NCBI GenBank assembly: GCA_031261945.1
Contig: JAISIQ010000098.1
Location: forward strand, 1 to 14,320
Origin: Methanobrevibacter sp.
GTDB lineage: Archaea > Methanobacteriota > Methanobacteria > Methanobacteriales > Methanobacteriaceae
Direction of reading: 5' to 3'
Length of the DNA stretch: 14,320 nt
Of the stretch, positions 1-7,190 are shown piece by piece (the first letter of the stretch is position 1; each line of letters opens with the position of its first letter). The notes under the pieces are model-generated. The model searched no databases and was not told the origin of the DNA. It worked only from the letters and a program-made list of their open reading frames with translations. Position numbers and translations under genes: made by a program.

Positions 1-10
1 TAGTGAAAAA

Positions 11-637
11 ATGATTATCATAGCTATTACTGGTGCAAGTGGAGTTATTTATAGCTTAAAACTATTAGAAGCACTAAAAAAATTAGATATTGAAACTGGA
101 TTAATTATTAGTGATCCTGCTAAATTAATTATTGAACATGAATTAAATGAATTAGAAACATTAAAGGAATCAAAGGAAGAAAAAGATCCAAAAAAGTTAA
201 ATAAAAATCTAAATAAAAATCTAAATGAAAATTTAAAAAAGATTATAAATTTAGCTACTTATTATTATGATTCTAATGATTTAACTGCTTCTATTAATAG
301 TGGTTCTTTTAAATTTGATAGTTTAGTTATTGTACCTTGTTCTATGAAGACATTATCAGCAATAGCTAATGGCTATGGAAATAATACAATTACACGAGTA
401 GCAGATGTATCCTTAAAAGAAAGAAGAAAAACTATTATTGTTCCTAGAGAAACACCTCTAAGAACTGCTCATCTCGAAAATATGGTAAAAATTAGCAAAG
501 AAGGAGGAATAATTCTTCCAGCTATGCCTGCTTTTTATCATAATCCTCATAATATAGACGAGATTTGTGATTTTGTAGTTGGTAAAATATTAGATTCATT
601 AAAAATTGACAATAATGAGTTTAAAAGATGGAAATAA
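11..637 (+). CDS. ubiX: UbiX-family flavin prenyltransferase
   Basis: Flavin prenyltransferase: joins a dimethylallyl group to reduced FMN to make prenylated FMN, the cofactor of UbiD-type decarboxylases. It is a soluble enzyme. The family pattern is clear: an N-terminal Rossmann-like strand with TGASG at residues 7-11, CSMKT at 110-114, a basic KERRK segment at 136-140, and the PRETPLR motif at 145-151 followed by the LENM helix. The 208-residue length is slightly above the usual ~190 because residues about 48-78 form a Lys/Asn/Leu-rich insertion built from a 12-bp DNA repeat; the conserved core on both sides is intact. The ATG at 11 is preceded by GTGA near the window edge, so an upstream partner cannot be seen. 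cbiT follows after 15 bases, suggesting co-transcription. Family assignment is firm; the partner decarboxylase is not in the window. Confidence 0.93.
   Translation: MIIIAITGASGVIYSLKLLEALKKLDIETGLIISDPAKLIIEHELNELETLKESKEEKDPKKLNKNLNKNLNENLKKIINLATYYYDSNDLTASINSGSFKFDSLVIVPCSMKTLSAIANGYGNNTITRVADVSLKERRKTIIVPRETPLRTAHLENMVKISKEGGIILPAMPAFYHNPHNIDEICDFVVGKILDSLKIDNNEFKRWK
198..233 (+). repeat. 12-bp tandem repeat inside ubiX
   Basis: Three adjacent 12-base units (TAAATAAAAATC twice, then a variant TAAATGAAAATT) lie in frame inside ubiX and encode LNKN-LNKN-LNEN. The unit length keeps the reading frame, so copy number could vary without breaking the enzyme. It sits in a loop between conserved blocks. 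Confidence 0.85.
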
Positions 638-640
638 AAA

Positions 641-648
641 GGAAGTGA
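641..648 (+). promoter_or_regulatory. Shine-Dalgarno site supporting the TTG start of cbiT
   Basis: GGAAGTGA, one mismatch from the archaeal consensus GGAGGTGA, lies four bases before a TTG at 653. No ATG exists nearby in frame before the conserved N-terminus, so the TTG is the likely start. Confidence 0.6.
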
Positions 649-652
649 ATTT

Positions 653-1234
653 TTGATTAAAGATAGTGAATTTATTAAATCAAATGATGTTCCTGGACCA
701 ACAAAAGAAGAAATCAGATGCCTTATTAGATGTAAAAGTGAAGTGTCCCATGATAGCTTTGTAGTTGATATTGGATGTGGAACTGGCGGAATCACTACAG
801 AAATGGCTAAAATAGCTAAAAAAGTAATAGCTATTGACAAAAATTCAAAAGCTATTGAAATCACATCACAAAATATTAATAAATTCAATTTATCAGAAAA
901 AGTAGAATTAATTAAAGATGATGCATTATCTGCTCTAAATTCAAATCAAGAAATCAAAGATAAAAGAATTGATATAGCTATTATTGGAGGCAGTAATAAT
1001 GATCTTGATATACTTATTGAAACAATTATATCTTTATTAAAATCTAATGGAAAAATAGTAGTTACAGCTATTTTAAATGAAACAAAAGTAGAAGCTATTA
1101 AAAAATTTAAAGAATTAGGTTTTGATGTTGAAATTGTTGAAGTAAATGTTTCTAAAGGTAAAATTATAGATAGAGGAACAATGATGATGGCTCAAAATCC
1201 AATAGCTATTATAACTGCTACAAAAAATAGTTGA
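653..1234 (+). CDS. cbiT: CbiT, cobalt-precorrin C15-methyltransferase (decarboxylating)
   Basis: SAM-dependent methyltransferase of the anaerobic cobalamin pathway that methylates C15 of the corrin ring and removes the ring C acetate carboxyl group. At 193 residues it matches the stand-alone archaeal CbiT size; bacterial CobL fuses this domain to CbiE. The N-terminus carries the family GPTKEEIRCL stretch (15-24). SAM-binding motif I is VVDIGCGTGG (37-46), the acidic residue for the SAM ribose is Asp62 in AIDKN, and IGGS (111-114) forms the CbiT-specific glycine turn. The start is TTG at 653 with GGAAGTGA upstream. It follows ubiX by 15 bases and is probably co-transcribed, although the two pathways share no direct step. 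Cobalt uptake genes lie at the other end of the window. A general SAM methyltransferase is the alternative, but the N-terminal and IGGS motifs favour CbiT. Confidence 0.9.
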   Translation: MIKDSEFIKSNDVPGPTKEEIRCLIRCKSEVSHDSFVVDIGCGTGGITTEMAKIAKKVIAIDKNSKAIEITSQNINKFNLSEKVELIKDDALSALNSNQEIKDKRIDIAIIGGSNNDLDILIETIISLLKSNGKIVVTAILNETKVEAIKKFKELGFDVEIVEVNVSKGKIIDRGTMMMAQNPIAIITATKNS

Positions 1235-1252
1235 TTTAATTTTATATTTTTA
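1235..1252 (+). terminator. U-rich archaeal-type terminator after cbiT
   Basis: Directly after the cbiT TGA comes a T-rich stretch with T runs of three, four and five separated by single or paired A residues. Archaeal RNA polymerase terminates on U tracts without needing a hairpin. Because the whole region is AT-rich, this is only suggestive. Confidence 0.35.
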
Positions 1253-1379
1253 CATACATCATAACTAATTTTAGATAAAATATATTATAGTTATATAAAA
1301 AATATAAAATTATCCACAAAAAAATAGAATAGTTTAAATATTAAAAGAATTTATATTATTATTCATATTTGATTAAAGT

Positions 1380-1405
1380 CCATGAAAACTATTTAAATTT
1401 CATGG
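1380..1405 (+). promoter_or_regulatory. Hairpin overlapping the ribosome binding site of the pseudomurein-repeat gene
   Basis: A perfect 8-bp inverted repeat, CCATGAAA (1380-1387) and TTTCATGG (1398-1405), encloses a 10-base loop. The right arm ends inside the GGTGG (1404-1408) that acts as Shine-Dalgarno for the ATG at 1415. Folded in mRNA it would mask part of that site; as DNA it could be an operator for a dimeric regulator. The stem stands out because it holds six G/C bases in a leader with very few. Confidence 0.5.
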
Positions 1406-1414
1406 TGGTAGTAT

Positions 1415-1615
1415 ATGAAGCATTTAACATTAGAAGAATATAGAGAAATGGTAGATAGTATAATTGACTTTAAAAATACAAATGGCGAAATGCCAGAATA
1501 TGCAAATATATCTAATATAAAAATTCCTCGTGAAGATTATTCTAATATGATTGAAAGAGTAAATAAATTTATTTTAGAAATGGGAAGAAGCCCTAGATCA
1601 ATTGAAATCAAATAA
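1415..1615 (+). CDS. Small protein of two pseudomurein-binding repeats
   Basis: A 66-residue protein that appears to be almost nothing but two pseudomurein-binding repeats (PMBR family). Repeat 1 covers about residues 4-32 (LTLEEYREMV, then a Phe, an NGEMPEY turn); repeat 2 covers about 37-65 (IPREDYSNMI, then KFI, a GRSPRSI turn). The hallmark tyrosine, hydrophobic Met-Ile/Val pair and Gly-x-x-Pro turn occur in both halves. In known proteins such repeats anchor secreted enzymes, such as phage endoisopeptidases or adhesins, to the pseudomurein wall. This one has no signal peptide, transmembrane segment or catalytic domain, so it is either cytoplasmic or a detached repeat module. The ATG at 1415 has GGTGG six bases upstream; an ATG at 1402 is out of frame. 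It converges on mobA with two bases between stop codons. The repeat assignment is good; the role is unknown. Confidence 0.75.
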   Translation: MKHLTLEEYREMVDSIIDFKNTNGEMPEYANISNIKIPREDYSNMIERVNKFILEMGRSPRSIEIK

Positions 1616-1617
1616 AA

Positions 1618-2352
1618 TTATAAATTATTTAAATCTTCTTTTGAATTTAAATTTTTAAAATTTATATAAGCTATTTCTTTTTCATTGATTGGAATAAAAT
1701 AGCTATTTAAACTATTAATTGCAGATTTAACATTATTTTCAGAATCTAAAAGTTTAGATATGGTTTTATATATATCTTTTTTATAAATACCATGTAAAGG
1801 TTCACAATTATTTATTAAAGAGTTTTTAAACTGTATATTAATCGGAATTTCTTTATTATTTCTTATATTTTCAAATAATATTTTAGTATTTCCATAATTA
1901 TATGGAACAATACATTCAATATCTTTTTTAGAATTTCTATTTAAAATATTAAACATATAATTTATATAATCAGATTTTATAAAAGGAGAATCACAAGGTA
2001 ATACTAACCCATAATCTCCATTTATATGTTTAATGCCAGTTATTAAACCAGATAATGGACCTTTATTTTTAATTTCATCTTCAACAAAACTAATATTATA
2101 ATTAAAAATAAATTTATTATTATTATCATTATTATCAAGATTTTTATAATCTTGAATTAAAGAATTATATTTAGCTATTCTTCTATTATCATTTAAAACA
2201 ATTACTACTTCATCAATATTATTATTTAATGTATCAAGTATATGGATAAACATAGGTTTTTCTTTGATTAGCATAGATCCTTTATCATTACCCATTCTTC
2301 TACTTTTCCCCCCACATAAAATAATAGCTGATCTAATATTTTCAGAATTCAT
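1618..2352 (-). CDS. mobA: MobA-like molybdenum cofactor guanylyltransferase
   Basis: Probable molybdenum (or tungsten) cofactor guanylyltransferase, which attaches GMP from GTP to molybdopterin to give the dinucleotide cofactor used by formate dehydrogenase and formylmethanofuran dehydrogenase. The nucleotide-binding signature GGKSRRMGNDK occupies residues 14-24, GPLSGL 98-103, the metal-binding LPCDSPF motif 118-124 (Asp121) and PLHGIY 185-190; all fit MobA in order. At 244 residues it is longer than the usual ~190-200, mainly through an Asn/Asp-rich insertion near 66-86 and a loose C-terminal tail. The upstream sequence GTGGAA is a weak Shine-Dalgarno. It lies downstream of guaB on the same strand after a 132-base gap and ends tail-to-tail with the plus-strand pseudomurein-repeat gene. 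Another nucleotidyltransferase of the same superfamily is a less likely alternative. Confidence 0.82.
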   Translation of the reverse strand: MNSENIRSAIILCGGKSRRMGNDKGSMLIKEKPMFIHILDTLNNNIDEVVIVLNDNRRIAKYNSLIQDYKNLDNNDNNNKFIFNYNISFVEDEIKNKGPLSGLITGIKHINGDYGLVLPCDSPFIKSDYINYMFNILNRNSKKDIECIVPYNYGNTKILFENIRNNKEIPINIQFKNSLINNCEPLHGIYKKDIYKTISKLLDSENNVKSAINSLNSYFIPINEKEIAYINFKNLNSKEDLNNL

Positions 2353-2370
2353 GATTCCACAATATTTTAA

Positions 2371-2405
2371 ATAATAATAATAATAATAATAATGATAATA
2401 ATAAC
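2371..2405. repeat. AAT triplet microsatellite upstream of mobA
   Basis: About eleven near-perfect AAT/ATA triplets, interrupted once by TGA, lie between guaB and mobA, 20-50 bases upstream of the mobA start. Length changes here would alter spacing between any promoter and the gene. Confidence 0.8.
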
Positions 2406-2461
2406 TAAAGATTAATAATTTATTAGAACTTTAAGAAGAACTTTAGGAAATTTTATAATAA

Positions 2462-2501
2462 TTATTAATCTAAGACATAGGTTATTAATCTAAGGTAGGA
2501 T
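2462..2501. repeat. Imperfect 20-bp duplication at the end of guaB
   Basis: TTATTAATCTAAG occurs at 2462-2474 and again at 2482-2494, exactly 20 bases apart. The second copy contains the guaB stop codon and its last two codons (Leu-Asp), so the first looks like a duplicated gene end left in the 3' flank. Confidence 0.7.
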
Positions 2502-3978
2502 AGTTTGGGCTTTCATTTGTAATTAAAAGATCATGAGGATGACTTTCTTTAATACCACTACTTGTAATTTTAACAAATTTAGCTATTTTTTTCATTGTTT
2601 CAATATCTTTAGCACCGCAATAACCCATCGAAGCTTTTAAACCACCTACAAGTTGGAAAATAACTTCATTAACAGTACCTTTGTATGGTACAGCACCTTC
2701 AACACCTTCTGGAACAAGTTTTGAATGTTTCATATGTCCTTTAATTTCTTGAAAATATCTGTCGGCTCCACCACCAAATCCTCCAGTCATTGCACCCATA
2801 GATCCCATTCCTCGATATTGTTTGTATTTTCTTCCATTCATAACAACAACATCCCCTGGAGATTCATAAGTTCCAGCAAGAAGATTTCCAAGCATCACAA
2901 CATCAGCTCCAGCACCAATAGCTTTAGCTATATCTCCAGAATACCTAAGTCCCCCATCAGCAATAACAGGAACACCATGTTCATGAGCTATATCAGCAAC
3001 AGAAGAAATAGCTGTAAGTTGAGGAACACCCACTCCAGCAATAATCCTGGTAGTACACATTGATCCTGGACCTATTCCTACTTTTAATCCATCGATTCCT
3101 TGTTCAATCAATGCTTCTGCAGCTTCAGCTGTTGCAATATTTCCCATTATAAGATCTGCTTCAATATTATCTTTAAGAGTTGAAGCAAAATTAACAACAT
3201 TCATATTATGAGCATGAGCACAATCAACCGCTAAAATATCAGCACCTGCTTGATCCAGAGCAACAGCTCTTTCTAAATCAAATGGACCAGTAGCTGCAGC
3301 TACTAATAACTTACCTTCTTTATCTCGTGCAGCATTAGGATGATTTTTATGATTAAGAATATCTCTAATAGTAATTATTCCCACTAATTTGCCATCTCTT
3401 ACAACTGGAAGTCTTTCTACTTTGTTTTCATAAGCTATATCTAATGCATCGAGTGGTGAAATTGAATCTTCAACAGTTACAACATCTGAAGTCATTATAT
3501 CTTTTACTTTATTAGTTTCTGGATCCTTAGACTCCGTAGCCAACATTGGTTTAATATCTCTTTTACTTATAATTCCAATAAGCTTTCCATCTTCAATAAC
3601 AGGAAGACCACTAACTTCTTCTTCCTCCATTAAATCCCTAACTGTATGTAATGACGAATCTGGGGAAGTTGTAACTACATCACGAATTGTGAGGTCTCCA
3701 GACATTTTAACTTTTTTGACCTCTTCGACTTCTTGCTCAAGAGTCATATTCCTATGAATAACCCCTATTCCTCCGACTTGAGCTAGAGCTATTGCTAATT
3801 CGCATTCGGTTACAGTGTCCATAGCTGAACTGATAATCGGAATATTTAATTCAAAATTTCTTGAAACTTTAGATTTAGTATTTACATCTTTAGCTTCAAT
3901 CCATGACTCATTAGGAGCCAATAAAAAATCATCATAAGTGTATCCAGTTTCAGCTTCCTGTATCTTTTTTGAAAACAT
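2485..3978 (-). CDS. guaB: Inosine-5'-monophosphate dehydrogenase
   Basis: IMP dehydrogenase: NAD-dependent oxidation of IMP to XMP, the committed step to GMP, in the cytoplasm. The 497-residue length is normal for the full enzyme. Residues 1-90 start the TIM barrel with the YDDFLL (15-20) and SSAMDTVTE (50-58) motifs. Two CBS domains follow at about 95-147 and 157-211. The barrel resumes with [12 protein letters not shown], placing catalytic Cys308, and continues with [13 protein letters not shown] (341-353), [10 protein letters not shown] (388-397) and the flap Arg-Tyr pair at 407-408. The usual GSICTTR is GSMCTTR here, a conservative change. The ATG start has GGTGA five bases upstream. It lies between mfnB and mobA on the same strand, with gaps of 216 and 132 bases, so separate promoters are likely. 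Fewer run-on Asn/Lys insertions are seen here than in its neighbours. Confidence 0.97.
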   Translation of the reverse strand: MFSKKIQEAETGYTYDDFLLAPNESWIEAKDVNTKSKVSRNFELNIPIISSAMDTVTECELAIALAQVGGIGVIHRNMTLEQEVEEVKKVKMSGDLTIRDVVTTSPDSSLHTVRDLMEEEEVSGLPVIEDGKLIGIISKRDIKPMLATESKDPETNKVKDIMTSDVVTVEDSISPLDALDIAYENKVERLPVVRDGKLVGIITIRDILNHKNHPNAARDKEGKLLVAAATGPFDLERAVALDQAGADILAVDCAHAHNMNVVNFASTLKDNIEADLIMGNIATAEAAEALIEQGIDGLKVGIGPGSMCTTRIIAGVGVPQLTAISSVADIAHEHGVPVIADGGLRYSGDIAKAIGAGADVVMLGNLLAGTYESPGDVVVMNGRKYKQYRGMGSMGAMTGGFGGGADRYFQEIKGHMKHSKLVPEGVEGAVPYKGTVNEVIFQLVGGLKASMGYCGAKDIETMKKIAKFVKITSSGIKESHPHDLLITNESPNYPTLD

Positions 3979-4111
3979 AATTTCACCAAATTTAATTTAA
4001 TATGATATAATATAATTTAATATATTTTAATTTTAACTATTACTATTCTAATAAACTAGTCTAATATTAATTAGAATATTCAAATTAATAATTATTCTAA
4101 TTAATAATCAA

Positions 4112-4156
4112 AATATTAGTAATAAGAATATTAGTAATAAAAATATTAATAATAAT
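4112..4156. repeat. 15-bp tandem repeat between mfnB and guaB
   Basis: Three consecutive 15-base units (AATATTAGTAATAAG, AATATTAGTAATAAA, AATATTAATAATAAT) lie just downstream of mfnB and upstream of the guaB promoter region, with a degenerate fourth unit after them. No gene is visible in the 216-base spacer. Confidence 0.8.
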
Positions 4157-4194
4157 GTTAATAATAAGAAAGTTAATAATGTAAAATGTTAAGA

Positions 4195-4908
4195 TTAAAA
4201 AGAATTAATCAAATCTTTTAATTCAGATACTGCAGATCTATTAATTTTACCATTATTTCGATCTCCACCAGTACAAGCAGCACCTCTTACACCAACTACA
4301 TCACATCCAATATCATAAAGAGGCTTTAATTGTTCTTTCTTAACAGAACCTGCTAATGCTGATTTTAATCCATAGCTATGAATTTCATCTACAAATACTT
4401 GAAGTTCATTGATGTTTAAATAATCAAAAAGAGTTTTTCCATCTTTAACTGCCGTATCTAACATTGCTAAATCAGAACCAGATTCTTTAGCTATTTTTGG
4501 TATTAATTTAGGATCAACTGCCCCAACTCTATGAGCATCAGCATAACCAGAAGCTACAACAATTGAATCAGGATTTTCATCTTTTACTGTTTTAACAACA
4601 CCTTTCATAACTTCCAAAGCTTCGTTGTAATCTTTTGTACCATACAAACCTACTTTAATATAGTCTGCCCCACTTACTAATGCACCCATAGCTGCAAGAG
4701 ATACAGTACCAGGTTTATAAGGAACATCCCCCAATGTTGCACTTACTAACATATCATCAGGAGTCATTTTTCTAATATCTTTTATAACCCATGGGAAATT
4801 AGCTCCAAGGGAACCTTCTTTCGGATTCTTAACATCAACGATGTCTGCACCGCCTTCAATAGCTTCAATAGCTTCTTCGTTATTTATTGGACTAATTAAT
4901 AGAAGCAA
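4195..4908 (-). CDS. mfnB: MfnB, (5-formylfuran-3-yl)methyl phosphate synthase
   Basis: First enzyme of methanofuran biosynthesis, condensing two glyceraldehyde-3-phosphate molecules into 4-(hydroxymethyl)-2-furancarboxaldehyde phosphate. It is a TIM-barrel protein formerly called DUF556, 237 residues, normal for the family. Starting at the TTG at 4908, the catalytic residues described for the Methanocaldococcus jannaschii enzyme fall at the same numbers: Lys27 in DVKNPKEG, Lys85 in DYIKVGLYG, and Asp151/Lys155 in MLDTAVKDG. That agreement and GGAGG seven bases upstream fix the TTG start. The C-terminus has [14 protein letters not shown], a phosphate-binding loop. Methanofuran carries C1 units at the entry to CO2-reducing methanogenesis, so the gene marks the host as a methanogen. 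It stands alone with 210 bases of repeat-rich spacer upstream. Confidence 0.96.
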   Translation of the reverse strand: MLLLISPINNEEAIEAIEGGADIVDVKNPKEGSLGANFPWVIKDIRKMTPDDMLVSATLGDVPYKPGTVSLAAMGALVSGADYIKVGLYGTKDYNEALEVMKGVVKTVKDENPDSIVVASGYADAHRVGAVDPKLIPKIAKESGSDLAMLDTAVKDGKTLFDYLNINELQVFVDEIHSYGLKSALAGSVKKEQLKPLYDIGCDVVGVRGAACTGGDRNNGKINRSAVSELKDLINSF

Positions 4909-4912
4909 TAGA

Positions 4913-4920
4913 TTTCCTCC
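4913..4920 (-). promoter_or_regulatory. Strong Shine-Dalgarno deciding the TTG start of mfnB
   Basis: On the minus strand GGAGGAAA precedes TTG 4908-4906, with seven bases between GGAGG and the start. This is among the strongest ribosome binding sites in the window and confirms that an unusual start codon is used. Confidence 0.75.
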
Positions 4921-4936
4921 ATTATCAAATTTTAAA

Positions 4937-4981
4937 TTTAATTTAATTTAATTTAGTTTAACTTAGTTTAATTTAGTTTAA
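4937..4981. repeat. TTTAA/TTTAG pentamer array upstream of mfnB
   Basis: Nine 5-base units of TTTAR (one CTTAG) run without a break, the right part arranged as three 10-base TTTAGTTTAA units. The array begins about 30 bases before the mfnB start, where the promoter or leader would be, so copy number may influence expression. Confidence 0.8.
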
Positions 4982-5118
4982 TTAATAAATTCAATTATAT
5001 TATATTAATTATATTATATTTATTTAGTATGCTATTAATTAAATATTATTCTAATATTTATTACCATAATATTTCTATTAGTAATATCAATTATCATTAA
5101 CAATAGTATTAATACTAG

Positions 5119-5352
5119 CTACTTTGTAATATCAAAAGCTAAAAATTCTATATCACTTAAAGAATACCAAATAAAATTATCTTTAGCTCCTTTTATTTCA
5201 ATGAAACCTGTTTTTGTATTTATATTAATATAATCTATGGTTAAATTTTCTTTTAGAAAATCAAATTCATTTTGTGAAAGAGTTTGACCTACTTTAAAAT
5301 TTAAAGTATTTTCTAAATCTTTTTGTTGAATAGTTAAGCTATCTACTTTCAT
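5119..5352 (-). CDS. Small hypothetical protein
   Basis: A 77-residue protein I do not recognise. I start it at the ATG at 5352, which has AGGGAT upstream; a start 15 codons further out (5397) would add a hydrophobic stretch without a good ribosome binding site. The sequence looks like a real protein rather than AT-rich noise: it has charged and polar residues spread evenly, a predicted helix around EFDFLKENL, alternating strands such as IDYININTKTGFIEIKG, and a conserved-looking aromatic patch NFIWYSL near the end. No cysteine, signal peptide or membrane segment is present in this shorter form. It lies alone between mfnB and the LutB-like gene, with AT-rich spacers of 210 and 492 bases. Its composition suggests a small soluble alpha/beta protein; function unknown. 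Confidence 0.55.
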   Translation of the reverse strand: MKVDSLTIQQKDLENTLNFKVGQTLSQNEFDFLKENLTIDYININTKTGFIEIKGAKDNFIWYSLSDIEFLAFDITK

Positions 5353-5844
5353 TTTAATCCCTAATTTAAATCGATATATAAAAATTAATATAAACATTAA
5401 TTAATCAAATAATCAATAAATAATCAAATATACTATATCAATATATTTATTAATATTATATTTATTACTAGTATATTATTAAATATTATTAATTAATATT
5501 ATTAGTATTAATTAGTATTAATTATTATTAATTATTATTAGATTTAATTATTATTAAATAATATATTATTTATAATTAATTAGTTTAATGATTAAATTAT
5601 TAACATATCATATAATATATACCATAATTTTACTATTTACATATCTATTATTAATTAATATTGTCATATCATTAATATTATAAATCACTATTATTATAAT
5701 TAATATAATTAACATTATAAAACTAATTATAATTATTATAATAATTATTATAATTATATAAATATAAATTATTATACTAAATGTATTATACTAAATATAA
5801 ATTATAATATAAAATTAAATATAACTATGATTAATAAAGAGTAA
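5353..5844. other. 492-base AT desert with no gene
   Basis: Nearly all A and T, with stop codons in every frame and no stretch rich enough in G/C for a tRNA or structured RNA. It contains a perfect 20-base AT palindrome at 5729-5748 and many TATTAATTA-like words. The promoter of the small gene ending at 5119 should lie at the left end, and the 3' flank of the LutB-like gene is at the right. Confidence 0.7.
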
Positions 5845-7107
5845 TTAATAAGGAGAACCTTTTTCTTTTATATTGTTTTTAAATTTTTCATGTATTTTTG
5901 GATAGAAGCCATTGTTTTTTGAAGAAAATCTTAATTTTTCTATGATTTCTGAAGTAGGAATAGAAACAGGGCAATTAAATCTACAAAGACCACATAAAGT
6001 ACACATATAAAGACCAGAATCATAGCTTATATTATCATCTTCAATAAATTTACTCATAGCTATTCCTCGACCACCTAAATAATTATTAAAACCAAATTCG
6101 TTACCAACAGCATTATAAACTGGACATGAAACAATACAACTACCACAACCAATACAATACATAGTTTCCTGAGCTTCAGCTATTGCTCTGCTTCTTCCAT
6201 TATCTAAAATAATCACAACAACTTTTTCAGCACCATACATATTTTTAAGAAGTTTTTTTTCAATATCTGCTGTTTTTGAAGGTCCTGAAACTATATTAAT
6301 ATATGAAGTGATTTTAGATCCAGTTGCATAAATTGTTTCAAGTTTAGCTATCGAAATAGCATCTTCAATAGTTTTTACAAACTTGTCAATTCCAACTACA
6401 ATTATATGAGTTTTCATAAGTGAAATTAATGATATGTTACCTTCATTATGAATAAAAACAAGAGATCCATCTTCTGCAGCTACAGCATTAGATCCACTGA
6501 TTCCAATTTGAGATTTAGCTATTTTTTCAAGAACATCTCCCCTAACTGTTTCCATAATAGCTTTTGGTTCTGGAGGAATAATTATATTTTCATGATTATT
6601 ATTCACATCTTTATTAGATTTATTCATAGCATTATTTACAATATTAGCTATTTCTTCTACATTTAAATGAGAAGCAGGGCCTGTTGGATGAGTTGGCTTG
6701 TTATTTTCACCTTTAAGTTGAAGTATTCTATCTCCAAGGTCAGTTTCAACAACTTCAAATCCTTTTGATTTAAGATATTTAGAAATAGCTATTTCACCAA
6801 GAGTATTAGATTTAGATTTAGCTATTAATTGAAAATCTGATTTTTCAAGATTTTCACTAGTTATAATATCATAAATAATATTTTGAGCTTCTTTATCATC
6901 ATCTGCATAAAAATAATCAATATCATTAGTTTTAAAAGAATTTTCAGCTATTTTAAGAAGTTTTTTATTATTTTTAATAGCTTCTTTTCTAATAGATCTT
7001 ACTTTTTCTTGAAGTTTTTTTGTTTGAGGATCTTCTAAAATAGATCTTCTTTTATTTACAACTGTTTTGAAAGAATTTCTCATAGTTTCAATTTCTTTTT
7101 CTTTCAT
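5845..7107 (-). CDS. LutB-like LUD-domain iron-sulfur protein
   Basis: A 420-residue relative of LutB/YkgF, the iron-sulfur subunit of lactate-utilisation complexes. Residues about 45-310 are the LUD domain (GISGSNAVAAEDGS near 202-215 is its conserved nucleotide/ligand loop). The C-terminal part carries two ferredoxin-type 4Fe-4S motifs, CIGCGSCIVSCPV (Cys318, 321, 324, 328) and CTLCGLCRFNCPV (Cys369, 372, 375, 379), for electron transfer. An Asn-rich insertion sits near 160-175. The start ATG has GGAGAA upstream. The gene is directly downstream of the CCG-domain gene at 7191-7874, the same order as lutA-lutB, so the two probably form one complex in the cytoplasm. LutC is not seen. The real substrate is unknown: lactate or another 2-hydroxyacid is only a guess from homology. 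Family assignment is firm. Confidence 0.85.
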   Translation of the reverse strand: MKEKEIETMRNSFKTVVNKRRSILEDPQTKKLQEKVRSIRKEAIKNNKKLLKIAENSFKTNDIDYFYADDDKEAQNIIYDIITSENLEKSDFQLIAKSKSNTLGEIAISKYLKSKGFEVVETDLGDRILQLKGENNKPTHPTGPASHLNVEEIANIVNNAMNKSNKDVNNNHENIIIPPEPKAIMETVRGDVLEKIAKSQIGISGSNAVAAEDGSLVFIHNEGNISLISLMKTHIIVVGIDKFVKTIEDAISIAKLETIYATGSKITSYINIVSGPSKTADIEKKLLKNMYGAEKVVVIILDNGRSRAIAEAQETMYCIGCGSCIVSCPVYNAVGNEFGFNNYLGGRGIAMSKFIEDDNISYDSGLYMCTLCGLCRFNCPVSIPTSEIIEKLRFSSKNNGFYPKIHEKFKNNIKEKGSPY

Positions 7108-7130
7108 TAGCTATTCTCCTCATTAATTTC

Positions 7131-7173
7131 TTTCTCATTTTTTTATTTCTCATTCTTTTCTTTCTCATTCTTT
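7131..7173. repeat. 15-bp purine/pyrimidine repeat between the CCG gene and the LutB-like gene
   Basis: Three copies of TTTCTCATTCTTT-like sequence start at 7131, 7146 and 7161, exactly 15 bases apart, within a polypyrimidine tract spanning about 7127-7184. Read on the transcribed strand it is a purine-rich spacer with repeated AATGAG words just before the LutB-like start. Confidence 0.75.
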
Positions 7174-7190
7174 CTTTCTTTTTTAATATA

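Noticed and set aside
547..888. Minus-strand frame overlapping the end of ubiX and the start of cbiT
   Set aside because: It crosses two well-supported plus-strand genes and has no conserved motif.
1235..1414. tRNA or riboswitch between cbiT and the pseudomurein-repeat gene
   Set aside because: No clover-leaf or cobalamin-riboswitch elements; the only structure is the 8-bp hairpin, listed above.
2725..3063. Plus-strand frame inside guaB
   Set aside because: It is Ser/His/Asn-rich reverse-complement noise within a gene with intact catalytic motifs.
4112..4156. CRISPR-like array
   Set aside because: Units are 15 bases and contiguous without spacers, so it is a simple tandem repeat.
5104..5117. 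14-bp palindrome TAGTATTAATACTA just past the small unknown gene
   Set aside because: All-AT core and short; in DNA of this composition such palindromes are expected and it has no T-run to act as terminator.
5729..5748. 20-bp AT palindrome considered as a replication origin or operator
   Set aside because: No ORB-like GC motif or repeated copies nearby, and no cdc6 gene in the window.
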